Positions 26,371 to 34,803 of a stretch of 64,000 nucleotides of DNA are shown here, one piece after another. Source of the stretch: Paenibacillus antri (GTDB lineage: Bacteria > Bacillota > Bacilli > Paenibacillales > YIM-B00363); contig NZ_VCIW01000007.1 of the NCBI RefSeq assembly GCF_005765165.1, positions 236,189 through 300,188 on the forward strand, in the 5' to 3' direction. The translations under genes and the position numbers were made by a program. Each line of letters opens with the position of its first letter. The first letter of the stretch is position 1. Under the pieces are notes generated by a model, which saw only the letters and a program-made list of their open reading frames with translations, ran no database searches and was not told where the DNA came from.

Positions 26371-26430
26371 TAAGGTAACGCGCCGCTCAATTCGCGCGTC
26401 GTCGGGGCGTGCACCGCGGACTCGACTGAC

Positions 26431-26577
26431 GATAGGGAACAAGAAAGTTCCTTATTTTTGTCGCGCAAGGCGAAAAATGGCGAATAGGGAACGCCAAACT
26501 TCCTTATTCGTGCTGGAAACGGCACCTATTAACGATTTCGCGCGAAATAGGGAAGGTTGGTGTTCCCTAATTTTTCG
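26431..26577. repeat. Three short palindromic repeats (AATAGGGAA type)
   Basis: Three imperfect inverted repeats share arms AATAGGGAA and TTCCTTATT: at 26431-26459, 26481-26510 (arms CGAATAGGGAA and TTCCTTATTCG) and 26543-26577. They start 50 and 62 bp apart, and the loops differ. They fill part of the noncoding stretch 26371-26780 and look like a small dispersed palindrome family. Confidence 0.7.
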
Positions 26578-26671
26578 TTGAATCCGACGCAATCGCCGAA
26601 GCATTGGAAAAGGCTTGCCCGGCAAGGGCGATGTAAGGTCGTGAAAGGAAGGAACGCATGACTTGACAGGC

Positions 26672-26753
26672 GCTGCCGCGAAGGCAGCCATCCCATGGTA
26701 AGCCGAACGAAAGGTAGGGCATCCATCCTATCTCTCGTTCGGCTTTTGCTTTG
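26672..26753 (+). terminator. Hairpin pair, terminator-like, in the spacer before the PBP module
   Basis: GCTGCC-GCGAA-GGCAGC forms a tight stem at 26672-26688. AAGCCGAACGA (26700-26710) pairs with TCGTTCGGCTT (26735-26745) with an inner AGGTAGG/CCTATCT stem and a following TTTTGCTTT. It ends the upstream transcript or a short RNA from 26580 onward. No protein is evident there. Confidence 0.5.
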
Positions 26754-26781
26754 TCGCAACGTCCGTTTCCGATTTCGGATT

Positions 26782-26828
26782 TTGACACGAAGGGGCGATT
26801 TGTGTATTTTAAGACTACACGTGTAATC
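26782..26828 (+). promoter_or_regulatory. PBP operon promoter with BlaI-type operator
   Basis: -35 TTGACA (26782-26787) and -10 TATTTT (26805-26810) have 17-bp spacing. The dyad GACTACACGTGTAATC (26813-26828) covers the start point and contains TACA-N2-TGTA, the core known from BlaI/MecI operators. The same 16-bp pattern recurs before blaR1. Confidence 0.8.
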
Positions 26829-26851
26829 TATTAAGGAAGCGAGTGGTAGGG

Positions 26852-28873
26852 ATGAGGCGGTACGCCTTGCTATTGTGTCTCTTCTCCTTTTGGGTTTTGG
26901 CGAGCTGCGAACCGAAGGCGAAACCGGAAGAAGTATTCGCCGAGTATATCGAGGATTGGCGACAGGGGCGATACGAGCGTATGTATGAATTGTTGGCGGA
27001 ACCCGTACGAGCCGAGCTTTCGAAAGAACAATTCGTTACCAGATATCGCTCGATCTACGAAGGAATCGGAATGAGCCGGTTGGAGATTACGCCTGCGCCG
27101 ATCGACGAATCGCAGACGGCTGGCGGTCCTCTGGACAAACGATCGTACCCTTACCGTGTGGAGATGGATACGGTCGCGGGTCCGATCGCTTTCGAAGGCA
27201 CAGTCCCGATCTCGAAAAGCAAGGAAACGAATCATGAATGGAAGGTGGATTGGAGCCCGTCGCTGCTGTTCCCGTCGATGGAGGAAGGGGATCGAGTGTT
27301 CGTCCGAAGGCTAAAGGCGGAACGGGGAACGATCTACGACGGTTTCGACCGGGAATTGGCTGCGAACGGCACCGTCGAAGTACTCGGAATCGTTCCGGGC
27401 CAGCTCGGGGAGGACAGGGAGCGAACGATCGCCGCTCTTGCGGAGAAGGTAGCGATACCCGAAACCGTCATCAACGACAAACTGTCGGCTCCATGGGTCG
27501 AAGACGAGCTCTTCGTACCGATCGTTAATATGACCGTGGAGCGGCTGAAGCACGATTACAGCGAGCTTAAGGGGGTAACGATCCGCGAGGAGTCCGCAAG
27601 GGTTTACCCGTATGGCGAGGCCGCCGCTCATCTCACCGGGTATATCCGACCGGTCACGGCCGAGGATCTCGAGAAACATGCGGGCCGGTACGAACCGAAC
27701 GACATGATCGGGAAAGCCGGTTTGGAACATATATACGAGCAACGGCTCAGGGGAAGAGACGGCGTCGAAATCGCAATCGTTCAGGCGGACGGGCAGCGCA
27801 GAGAGACGCTTGCCATCGTCGAGGCGACGCCGGGGGAGGACATTCGGCTCACGATCGACGCCGAGCTTCAGCGGTCGATGTATTACTCGTTCGAGGGCGA
27901 TGCGGGGACGGCGGCGGCCGTCCATCCGAAGAGCGGCGAAATTTTCGCTTTGGTCAGCAGCCCGGCGTACGACCCGAATCTCTTCATCACGGGACTTTCG
28001 TCCGAACAGTGGACGTCTTGGAACGAGGACCCGAAGAAGCCGCTGCTGAATCGGTTTACCAGCTTGTACGTACCCGGCTCCGTCTTCAAGCCGATCACCG
28101 CCGCCGTCGGTTTGAAACTCGGCGTCAGCGCCGTCGACGAGACGAAGGCGATCGACGGCTTGCGGTGGACGAAGGACGAAAGTTGGGGCAACTATTACGT
28201 GAAACGCGTAAGGGACGTACCGGTGGAAAGCTTGACGGACGCCATCGTCAATTCTGATAACATTTACCTGGCGCAGGAGGCGTTGGAGATCGGCGCGGAA
28301 CGATTCAGCCGGGAGGCGAGCATGTTCGGCTTCGACCGTCCCCTGCCGATTCCGTATCCGTTCCCCGAAGCGAGTTTATCCAACGACGGCATCGACGACG
28401 AGATCCTGTTGGCCGACTCCGCATACGGGCAAGGGGAAGTATTGATGAGCTCGCTTCATGTGGCCTTGGCGTATACGCCGTTCGTCAATAACGGAATCAT
28501 GGTGAAGCCGGTTCTGGAGTATTCGGACGACGGGCCGGCGCTGGGCGAAGCTTGGGGAGAACCGATTCTAGATTCGGAAACGGCCGCCGCGATGAACCGC
28601 ATGCTGCTTGAAGTGGTGGAACATCCAGCGGGGACGGGACATCGAGCTTCGATCGAAGGACGCCGGATCGCGGGGAAGACGGGGACGGCCGAGTTAAAGA
28701 AGAGCAAGGGGGAAGCCGGTCAGGAGAACGGATGGTTCGTAGCTTACGAGGCGGAACGGGGGGAGCTGCTGCTGGCTGCGATGATCGAAGACGTGAGAAA
28801 CCGCGGCGGGAGCGCTCATGTCGTGCGGAAGACGGCGAAGGTGCTCAAGGAGTATTTCCATGGGCGAGAGTAA
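26852..28873 (+). CDS. MecA/PBP3-type penicillin-binding protein, lipoprotein
   Basis: About 673 residues. ATG 26852 (GTG 26843 possible) with AAGGAAG upstream. The signal peptide ends in a lipobox VLASC. Next come a MecA_N/NTF2-like domain (EEVFAEYIEDWRQGRYERMYELL), the PBP dimerisation domain and the transpeptidase. Active-site motifs are S410-V-F-K, S468-D-N and K609-T-G followed by TAELKK, close to MecA/PBP2a and B. subtilis PBP3. It cross-links peptidoglycan outside the membrane. The BlaI-type operator and the blaR1-blaI genes downstream suggest it is induced by beta-lactams as a low-affinity substitute. Confidence 0.88.
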   Translation: MRRYALLLCLFSFWVLASCEPKAKPEEVFAEYIEDWRQGRYERMYELLAEPVRAELSKEQFVTRYRSIYEGIGMSRLEITPAPIDESQTAGGPLDKRSYPYRVEMDTVAGPIAFEGTVPISKSKETNHEWKVDWSPSLLFPSMEEGDRVFVRRLKAERGTIYDGFDRELAANGTVEVLGIVPGQLGEDRERTIAALAEKVAIPETVINDKLSAPWVEDELFVPIVNMTVERLKHDYSELKGVTIREESARVYPYGEAAAHLTGYIRPVTAEDLEKHAGRYEPNDMIGKAGLEHIYEQRLRGRDGVEIAIVQADGQRRETLAIVEATPGEDIRLTIDAELQRSMYYSFEGDAGTAAAVHPKSGEIFALVSSPAYDPNLFITGLSSEQWTSWNEDPKKPLLNRFTSLYVPGSVFKPITAAVGLKLGVSAVDETKAIDGLRWTKDESWGNYYVKRVRDVPVESLTDAIVNSDNIYLAQEALEIGAERFSREASMFGFDRPLPIPYPFPEASLSNDGIDDEILLADSAYGQGEVLMSSLHVALAYTPFVNNGIMVKPVLEYSDDGPALGEAWGEPILDSETAAAMNRMLLEVVEHPAGTGHRASIEGRRIAGKTGTAELKKSKGEAGQENGWFVAYEAERGELLLAAMIEDVRNRGGSAHVVRKTAKVLKEYFHGRE

Positions 28874-30830
28874 GGAGCGGCCCGGGCAGCAATACTCGAG
28901 ACGGGATACCGTACGCCGCATCAACCTGTTTTTCTTCGTTGTCTTCGGAATGTTTTGCATCCTTGTCGTCAAGCTGGCTCACGTTCAATTGGTGCAAGGA
29001 GAATATATGCGAGAGGCGGAGCAGCGAACGGCGACAAGAACGGTCCCTATCCCACCGATTCGGGGAGGGATCTTCGACGCCGCCGGGAGTCCCATCGCTT
29101 CCTCGGTTCCGACGCAAGCGCTCTACTTCACCCTGCTCCCGGGAATGAAGGCGGAGGACGCGGAGGCGCTCGCCGAACGGCTGGAAGACGTCTTCGCGAC
29201 CTACGGGGACGAAGACGGAATGCTTCGCTCGGATACCATTTTGGAGCTCATGGACCTCGAATCCAACCGCAGTTATGCGTTCACGCCCCGGAAATTGAAA
29301 TACGACTTGACGAAACGCGAAGTCGCTTACTTCATGTCGCACGCGGCGGAGTACCCGCAGCTCGAGGTCGCCGAAGAAAGTATCCGGACGTACGATGCAT
29401 CGTCGATCGCCGTACAGCTCGTCGGATACTTAAAGACGTACGACGCGGCGGTGCAAAGTTTGGATTTCTACAAAGACAAACAAAAGACGGATGATCCCTA
29501 TACTCGATATTTGGGGCATGAGTTAGTCGGCAACGACGGTCTCGAGCTGTTGTTTCAGGATCTGCTGCGCGGGAAGAACGGCATGAAGTCGATCGCCGTC
29601 GACGCAACGGGGCGTATCGCGGGTCCCGCCGTTACGATTTACCCGGAGAAAGGCGCGGACCTCTATTTGACGATCCATAAGCAGATTCAATTAGAAACGG
29701 AGAAAGCGATCGCCGAGCATCTGTCTTATCTTCGAACCGCACCCTTCGAAAGCGGAGATCGGGCCCCGTTCGCGCGGGCCGGTTATGCGGTCGCCATGGA
29801 GGTGGATACCGGGAAGGTTATCGCCATGGCGAGCATACCGGACTACGATCCTAACGTATGGCGGGGAGGGCGCATCGCTCAGGACGAATGGAGCGCGATC
29901 CACTCGATCGTCGGCAACGGCGCGATTCGGGAAACCTATCAGCAGTGGGAATCCCAAGAGGAAGCGAATAAACATGCTTCGTCGTTGGTATTTCTCGGCT
30001 CGACGCAGAAGCCGTTGACCGTATTGATCGGATTGGCGGAAGGATTGATTACGACGGATACGCGATACCGGGACGCCGGGGCGTTCGCCTTCGGGAAGAA
30101 GGGAACGCATCGCGTCAGCGTAAGAAACGACGGAGGCCGGAACCTGGGCCTCCTGGAACCGGCGACCGCGTTGCAGAAGTCGTCCAATGCATTCATGGCG
30201 GAGATGATCGGCAATGCGCTGTATCTCCGCGACGGGAAGGAAGGCGTCGAAATTTGGGACCGATATATGAAGAGCTTCGGGCTAGGGGTGACGACGGGCA
30301 GCGGGCTGCTCGGGGAGCAGGCGGGGGTGGCGGGGTACTTGGCCGAAGCCGACAACGCCAGCGCGCAGTCCGCATTGGTCTACGCTTCGTTCGGGCAACA
30401 GGGGAAGTATACCGCGCTTCAACTCGCCCAATACACGGCCGTTCTGGCCAACCGCGGCAAGCGCATGAAGCCCCAATTCGCGGAGAAAGCCGTGAATGCC
30501 GAGGGGGAGACGGTTCGAACGTTCGAGCCCGCCGTGCTGAACGAAATTCGCTTTCCCGAACCGTTCTGGGAGGAGATCGAAGCGGGAATGAAGAGCAACG
30601 TGCAAGGTTTCGACGGCGTGACCTACACGTTCCGTCGGAAGACCGGTACGTCGGAGCAAGACGTAAGCGGCGGTCGAGTGGAAAATGCGGTGTTCATCGG
30701 ATATGCGCCGGCGGAAAAACCGAAGGTAGCCGTCGCGGTCGTCGTACCCGAAGGGGGCTACGGCGGTCGGGGAGCGGCGCCCATCGCGCGGAAAATCTTT
30801 GATGCGTATCAAGCCGTCTACGGATTTTAG
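28860..30830 (+). CDS. Class B penicillin-binding protein (transpeptidase)
   Basis: About 656 residues. ATG 28860, after AAGGAG, overlaps the previous gene by 14 bp. One N-terminal membrane anchor (INLFFFVVFGMFCILVVKL) is followed by the dimerisation region (PIRGGIFDAAGSPIA) and the transpeptidase with S381-T-Q-K, S441-S-N and K594-T-G. It differs from the first PBP in lacking the NTF2-like domain and being anchored by a helix rather than lipid. Translational coupling implies the two are made together under the same operator. Confidence 0.9.
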   Translation: MGESKERPGQQYSRRDTVRRINLFFFVVFGMFCILVVKLAHVQLVQGEYMREAEQRTATRTVPIPPIRGGIFDAAGSPIASSVPTQALYFTLLPGMKAEDAEALAERLEDVFATYGDEDGMLRSDTILELMDLESNRSYAFTPRKLKYDLTKREVAYFMSHAAEYPQLEVAEESIRTYDASSIAVQLVGYLKTYDAAVQSLDFYKDKQKTDDPYTRYLGHELVGNDGLELLFQDLLRGKNGMKSIAVDATGRIAGPAVTIYPEKGADLYLTIHKQIQLETEKAIAEHLSYLRTAPFESGDRAPFARAGYAVAMEVDTGKVIAMASIPDYDPNVWRGGRIAQDEWSAIHSIVGNGAIRETYQQWESQEEANKHASSLVFLGSTQKPLTVLIGLAEGLITTDTRYRDAGAFAFGKKGTHRVSVRNDGGRNLGLLEPATALQKSSNAFMAEMIGNALYLRDGKEGVEIWDRYMKSFGLGVTTGSGLLGEQAGVAGYLAEADNASAQSALVYASFGQQGKYTALQLAQYTAVLANRGKRMKPQFAEKAVNAEGETVRTFEPAVLNEIRFPEPFWEEIEAGMKSNVQGFDGVTYTFRRKTGTSEQDVSGGRVENAVFIGYAPAEKPKVAVAVVVPEGGYGGRGAAPIARKIFDAYQAVYGF

Positions 30831-30868
30831 GACGTTTAGGACGTCGCAGGAAGTGGATTTTATGGTAA

Positions 30869-30884
30869 GATTACCTTCGTAATC
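30869..30884 (+). promoter_or_regulatory. BlaI-type operator upstream of blaR1
   Basis: GATTACCTTCGTAATC is a dyad (GATTAC-N4-GTAATC) that matches the operator before the PBP operon at 12 positions of the arms except one. It lies 37 bp before the blaR1 start. A clear -35/-10 pair is not obvious here. Confidence 0.7.
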
Positions 30885-30920
30885 GTTATGGAACGTGATG
30901 TACGAGAGGGGAAGCAAACT

Positions 30921-32693
30921 TTGTACTATCCGCAGCTATTCGTCGGTTTCGTCGTCTCATCGATCACCGTCGTCGGAATCTTGCTCTTAAAACGTATATT
31001 TCGCAGCCAGCTCACCGCTTTATGGCATTATAAACTTTGGTTTTTGCTCCCGATCGCTCTGACTCTTCCTATGCTGCCGCTAGACAAGCTTCGCCTCGGA
31101 TTCGAGTGGTCTCTCCCGAAGGTCGCGCGGTCCTCCGGCAACGGCGCCCCGAACATGGGGCCGGCGGGTCCCGCGGCAGGGGACGGAAGCTGGCTGCAGG
31201 ATTTTACGGTATCCGTCGGCCGCACCTCGTCGGCGTTCCTGGATGGCGCCGTCATCGGAATCTGGGTCGCAGGCATGCTTGCGTTGGCGGTACCGGTCCT
31301 GCGTTCCTGGTTGAAGATCAAGGAGCTAAAGCGAACCTCGCGTCAGGTGAACGACGAAGAAACCTTACGTCTTCTGGAGCAGTGCAAGCAGCATCTCGGC
31401 TTGTCGAAGCGTTTCGTCGTTTTGGAGTCGGCGGACGTAGTTTCCCCTATGCTGATCGGGGTAGGCAGGACGTATTTGGTGTTCCCGCAACGTTTCTGCG
31501 AATGGCTTTCGGCGGAGGAAATCAAATATATTATTTTGCACGAACTCATTCATTATAAACATAAGGATCATCTAACGAGCGTTCTGCTCGTCGCTTATCA
31601 GCTGTTATACTGGTATAACCCGCTTGTATGGATCGCTTTCCGAATCATGCGGTCTGATCGGGAAATCGCGTGCGATCATGCGGTGCTCCGTACGCTGGAC
31701 GACCGGTCTTACGCGAAGTACGGGCACACGATAATCAATTTTGCGGAAAAGTTGTCGCGCCCTGCAGCTCCCGCGTGGGTGAACCGGTTCGCGAGCTCCA
31801 AGAAGCAGCTGAAGCGGCGAATCGAGAGAATCGCCTCCTATACTTCCGAGTCTAGACGTCTAAGAAGGAAGAGTATCGCGGTCTTTCTCGTCGCGGCGGC
31901 TTTCGTCGCCTGCCAAGTTCCCCTCGTTTCCGCATTGGCCGTCGACGAAAATCGGTTCTCGTTTACGGACGAGAGAGCGGCCTACGAAGATTTGGGCGCT
32001 TACTTCGGCGGTTACGACGGCAGCTTCGTCATGTACCATGCGCAGGAAGATCGTTACACGATTTACAACAAGTCCGGAAGCGAGCGCAGAGTATCGCCCG
32101 ATTCGACCTATAAAATTTATGGAGCATTATTCGGATTGGATTCCGGAGCGGTCGGGACGAACGAATCCACTCTCCGCTGGAATGGCGAGCGACAACCTTA
32201 CGACGAGTGGAATCGGGATCAGGACTTGTTCACGGCGATGAAGCGTTCGGTGAATTGGTATTTTCAAGAGCTCGACGCGCGGATCGGGCGGGATCGTCTG
32301 CAAGCGTATCTGGATCGGGTCGGCTACGGCAATGCCGACCTATCGGACGGCGCCGCGCCGTTCTGGTTGGAAGCGTCCCTGAAGATCTCCCCCGTGGAGC
32401 AGGTGCTGTTGCTGGAATCGTTCTACAGCAATCGATTCGGGTTTCGGGACGAGCATATCGAAACCGTGAAGGATGCCATCCGCTTGGACGAGAAGGAGGG
32501 TGCGCTCTTGTCCGGGAAGACCGGCACCGGCGCGGCGAACGGCAAGGAAGAGCGCGGTTGGTTCGTCGGTTACGTCGAGAAAGAAGGGGATACGTATTTC
32601 TTCGCGACGCACATCGGGAGCGAGAATCGGGCGAACGGAAGCGCCGCGGCGGAAATCGCCTTATCCATCTTAAGGGATAAAGGCATCTATTGA
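30921..32693 (+). CDS. blaR1: BlaR1-type beta-lactam sensor/M56 peptidase
   Basis: About 590 residues. TTG 30921 lies 7-8 nt after GAGAGGGGAAG; an earlier ATG at 30888 lacks a site and sits next to the operator. Membrane helices flank a zinc peptidase domain with H207-E-L-I-H211. The C-terminal class D beta-lactamase-like sensor has S395-T-Y-K, S443-V-N and K533-T-G. Acylation of the sensor Ser should trigger cleavage of BlaI and derepress the PBP operon. The length matches BlaR1 and MecR1. Confidence 0.92.
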   Translation: MYYPQLFVGFVVSSITVVGILLLKRIFRSQLTALWHYKLWFLLPIALTLPMLPLDKLRLGFEWSLPKVARSSGNGAPNMGPAGPAAGDGSWLQDFTVSVGRTSSAFLDGAVIGIWVAGMLALAVPVLRSWLKIKELKRTSRQVNDEETLRLLEQCKQHLGLSKRFVVLESADVVSPMLIGVGRTYLVFPQRFCEWLSAEEIKYIILHELIHYKHKDHLTSVLLVAYQLLYWYNPLVWIAFRIMRSDREIACDHAVLRTLDDRSYAKYGHTIINFAEKLSRPAAPAWVNRFASSKKQLKRRIERIASYTSESRRLRRKSIAVFLVAAAFVACQVPLVSALAVDENRFSFTDERAAYEDLGAYFGGYDGSFVMYHAQEDRYTIYNKSGSERRVSPDSTYKIYGALFGLDSGAVGTNESTLRWNGERQPYDEWNRDQDLFTAMKRSVNWYFQELDARIGRDRLQAYLDRVGYGNADLSDGAAPFWLEASLKISPVEQVLLLESFYSNRFGFRDEHIETVKDAIRLDEKEGALLSGKTGTGAANGKEERGWFVGYVEKEGDTYFFATHIGSENRANGSAAAEIALSILRDKGIY

Positions 32694-32724
32694 CGGCGCA
32701 TCGTTCGAGAGGAGGGAAGTCGAG

Positions 32725-33108
32725 TTGACTAAAAGCGTGCCGAATATTTCGGAAGCGGAATGGGAAGTCATGAACGTGCTGTGGGACAAGGCGCCGATCG
32801 CGGCGAACGAGGTCATCCGCGCGCTGCAGGAAAAGACGGATTGGAAACCGAAGACGATCCGCACGTTGCTGGATCGGTTAGTAAAGAAGAAAGTCGTCGG
32901 CGTCGATCAAGCGCCGAAGGTATATACTTTCTTTCCGCTTTACTCGCGAAGCGAATGTCAGCATGCCGAAGCGCAGTCCTTCGTGAAACGAATTTACAGC
33001 GGAACGCTTACATCCATGTTGGTTCAATTTATCGAAGAACGAACCTTGTCGGACGAGGAAATTCGAGAGCTCCGTTCCATCCTGAACGACAAACCGAAAC
33101 CGAACTGA
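32725..33108 (+). CDS. blaI: BlaI/MecI family repressor
   Basis: A protein of 127 residues, TTG 32725 after GAGGAGGG. The winged HTH is ISEAEWEVMNVLWDKAPIAA and WKPKTIRTLLDRLVKKKVVG, followed by a helical dimerisation tail (IEERTLSDEEIRELRSIL). It is encoded 31 bp behind blaR1 and presumably binds the two GAYTAC-N4-GTAATC operators. A cleavage site is expected between helices of the dimer domain, as in BlaI. Confidence 0.95.
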   Translation: MTKSVPNISEAEWEVMNVLWDKAPIAANEVIRALQEKTDWKPKTIRTLLDRLVKKKVVGVDQAPKVYTFFPLYSRSECQHAEAQSFVKRIYSGTLTSMLVQFIEERTLSDEEIRELRSILNDKPKPN

Positions 33109-33134
33109 CCCAAGCCCCTCTTGGGTCTTGTTTG
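33107..33134 (+). terminator. Terminator after blaI
   Basis: GACCCAAG (33107-33114) pairs with CTTGGGTC (33120-33127), followed by TTGTTTGTT. Confidence 0.75.
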
Positions 33135-33177
33135 TTATGCCCATTCATAATCTTTTAATAGTAGGAGCGTGCAGGAC

Positions 33178-34440
33178 ATGAATAGTAGTTTCAGAGAAAA
33201 GGCAAAGCGCTTGGCAGCCGTAACCCTTGCCGCGTGCGCCGGATTATGCGGTTCGGCGACCGCCATGGCGCAAGCCGGGGGACCCGCGGAGCAATCGGTA
33301 ACGATCTTACTGGACGATTACCCTCTTCCGCTTCCCCTAGCGCCAACAATCGTGGACGGTACGACGATGGTTCCGTTCCGGGCGATTTCCGAAGCGCTTG
33401 GGATTACGGTGGAATGGCAGGAGGAGACGCGGTCGATCGCAGCGGCCGACCCGACGGACGGCAAAGTCGTCGAGCTGACCTTAGGGTCGAACGTCGCTCG
33501 CGTCGGCGGGATCGACACGGAACTGCGGGTCGCCCCGATGTCCGTCGACGGGTCGACGCTCATCCCGCTCGCTTTCTTTAGCCAGCAGTTCGGCGCGAAC
33601 GTGTCTTGGGACGCCGCGACGCGCACCGTGTCGATCGATTCGCCGCCCCGACAGCTCCGTACGATGGCGTTCTATGCCATCTCTTCCTTTCGGGAGGCGC
33701 CGCTCGCTTCCTCGTTCGATGCGGTCGCTTTCGGTTGGGGCCGACTCGACGAGTCGTCGAATTTTACGTTGGAAGGGAAGGATTTCTATTGGCCGGAGCC
33801 CGCGGGGGACGTTACGCCGCAATCGCTTGTGGACGGCGTCACCGAACAAGGGCGCGATCCTTATTTCATGGTGTTCGCTTCGGACGCCGCCGGCGAGCTG
33901 ACGGCGGTATTGGAAGATGAAACGCTCGCGGAAGGCACGATCGAGCGGATCGTAGACACCGCGGCGGAGCGTCGATTCTCCGGCGTCCTGCTTGATTTCG
34001 AAGGGCTGGGGCTGACCGGCGACGCGGAGGCGGTGCAGGAATCGTATAATTCTTTCGTACGGAAGCTCGATTCGGCCGCCGATGCGAGGGGACTGCGCTT
34101 GGCGGTTGCGGTTCATCCGCCCAACGGCGCCTATCGCGGTTACGATTATAAGACTCTTGCGACGTTATCCGACGAGATGATCGTCATGGCGTACGCTTAC
34201 GAGGGCGAGAAAGGACCGGAACCGATGAAGCGCGTGGACGAAGCCATTCGTCGGACGTTGAACGACGTTCCGGCGGAGAAGCTTCTCCTTGGGATTTCCA
34301 TGGGAAGCGAGAATGCCGACTCGCTGGGCGCGAAGATCGGATTGGCCAAGCGTTATGGATTGAGAGGAATCGCCATGTGGCGTCTCGGCTTGATCGGAGA
34401 GGAAGCTTCGCAAGTCATTCGCGCGGAAGTAAGGGAGTAG
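33178..34440 (+). CDS. Secreted GH18-like protein with copper amine oxidase-type stalk domain
   Basis: About 420 residues; ATG 33178 lies 11 nt after TAGGAG. A signal peptide (LAAVTLAACAGLCGSATAMAQ) leads to a stalk/copper amine oxidase N-like domain (GTTMVPFRAISEALGITVEW, STLIPLAFFSQQFGANVSW) and then a GH18-type barrel with GVLLD273FE275G as the catalytic strand and MIVMAYAYEGEKGPEPM near the active site. It resembles cortex or cell-wall N-acetylglucosaminidases such as SleL/YdhD. It probably works at the cell wall. Its place behind the PBP module may or may not be functional. Confidence 0.82.
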   Translation: MNSSFREKAKRLAAVTLAACAGLCGSATAMAQAGGPAEQSVTILLDDYPLPLPLAPTIVDGTTMVPFRAISEALGITVEWQEETRSIAAADPTDGKVVELTLGSNVARVGGIDTELRVAPMSVDGSTLIPLAFFSQQFGANVSWDAATRTVSIDSPPRQLRTMAFYAISSFREAPLASSFDAVAFGWGRLDESSNFTLEGKDFYWPEPAGDVTPQSLVDGVTEQGRDPYFMVFASDAAGELTAVLEDETLAEGTIERIVDTAAERRFSGVLLDFEGLGLTGDAEAVQESYNSFVRKLDSAADARGLRLAVAVHPPNGAYRGYDYKTLATLSDEMIVMAYAYEGEKGPEPMKRVDEAIRRTLNDVPAEKLLLGISMGSENADSLGAKIGLAKRYGLRGIAMWRLGLIGEEASQVIRAEVRE

Positions 34441-34560
34441 AACGAGGAAGGACGGTCGGCAAGGCCGAGAAAAACCGGCGGAATCGGTCGAACGTTCGCG
34501 CTAAGTCCTTGCGAATCGTCCATATGGACGAATCCAATCGTTTTCCGGCTGTAAACGGCT

Positions 34561-34604
34561 TTGAAGATTCTAGCGATCGTTCTTATAATTAGTTCATATG
34601 AACT
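34561..34604 (+). promoter_or_regulatory. Promoter with palindromic operator before small ORF and CNNM gene
   Basis: -35 TTGAAG (34561-34566) and -10 TATAAT (34584-34589) are 17 bp apart. AGTTCATATGAACT (34591-34604) is a perfect 14-bp palindrome at the start point. A further TTCATA at 34611-34616 pairs with TATGAA, reminiscent of ArsR/SmtB-type metal-sensor sites. The bases 34441-34560 hold nothing I recognise. Confidence 0.65.
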
Positions 34605-34648
34605 TAAAATTCATAATAGCAAATAAAAGGCACGGAGGTGGAACGGAC

Positions 34649-34750
34649 ATGGACGATGAGCCTGGAGAAGAAGGCGATAGGAACGAAGTACAATGGAACC
34701 CGCGCATCGCGAAGAAGCCTTGCGGTTCCGAGTATTACAAGCGCGAATAA
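34649..34750 (+). CDS. Small 33-residue protein, unknown
   Basis: ATG 34649 follows a very good site, GGAGGTGG, at 8-nt spacing and reads MDDEPGEEGDRNEVQWNPRI then AKKPCGSEYYKRE to a TAA at 34748. It starts acidic, ends basic and has one Cys. It lies between a strong promoter and the CNNM transporter gene and would be the first cistron. It could be a real small protein or a leader peptide; no function is claimed. Confidence 0.5.
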   Translation: MDDEPGEEGDRNEVQWNPRIAKKPCGSEYYKRE

Positions 34751-34803
34751 AGCCCCCCTTGCAGTCGTTGCCGAGCGATAATCAACGAATAGGGGATGGA
34801 TTT

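Noticed and set aside
26452..26788. Minus-strand frames of 73-79 codons in the spacer before the PBP genes
   Set aside because: Low-complexity translations cross the palindromes and hairpins and have no convincing ribosome binding site; I treat the region as noncoding.
34441..34803. Mg2+ M-box riboswitch before the CNNM gene
   Set aside because: The conserved M-box blocks could not be found, and a small ORF with a strong ribosome binding site occupies the leader.
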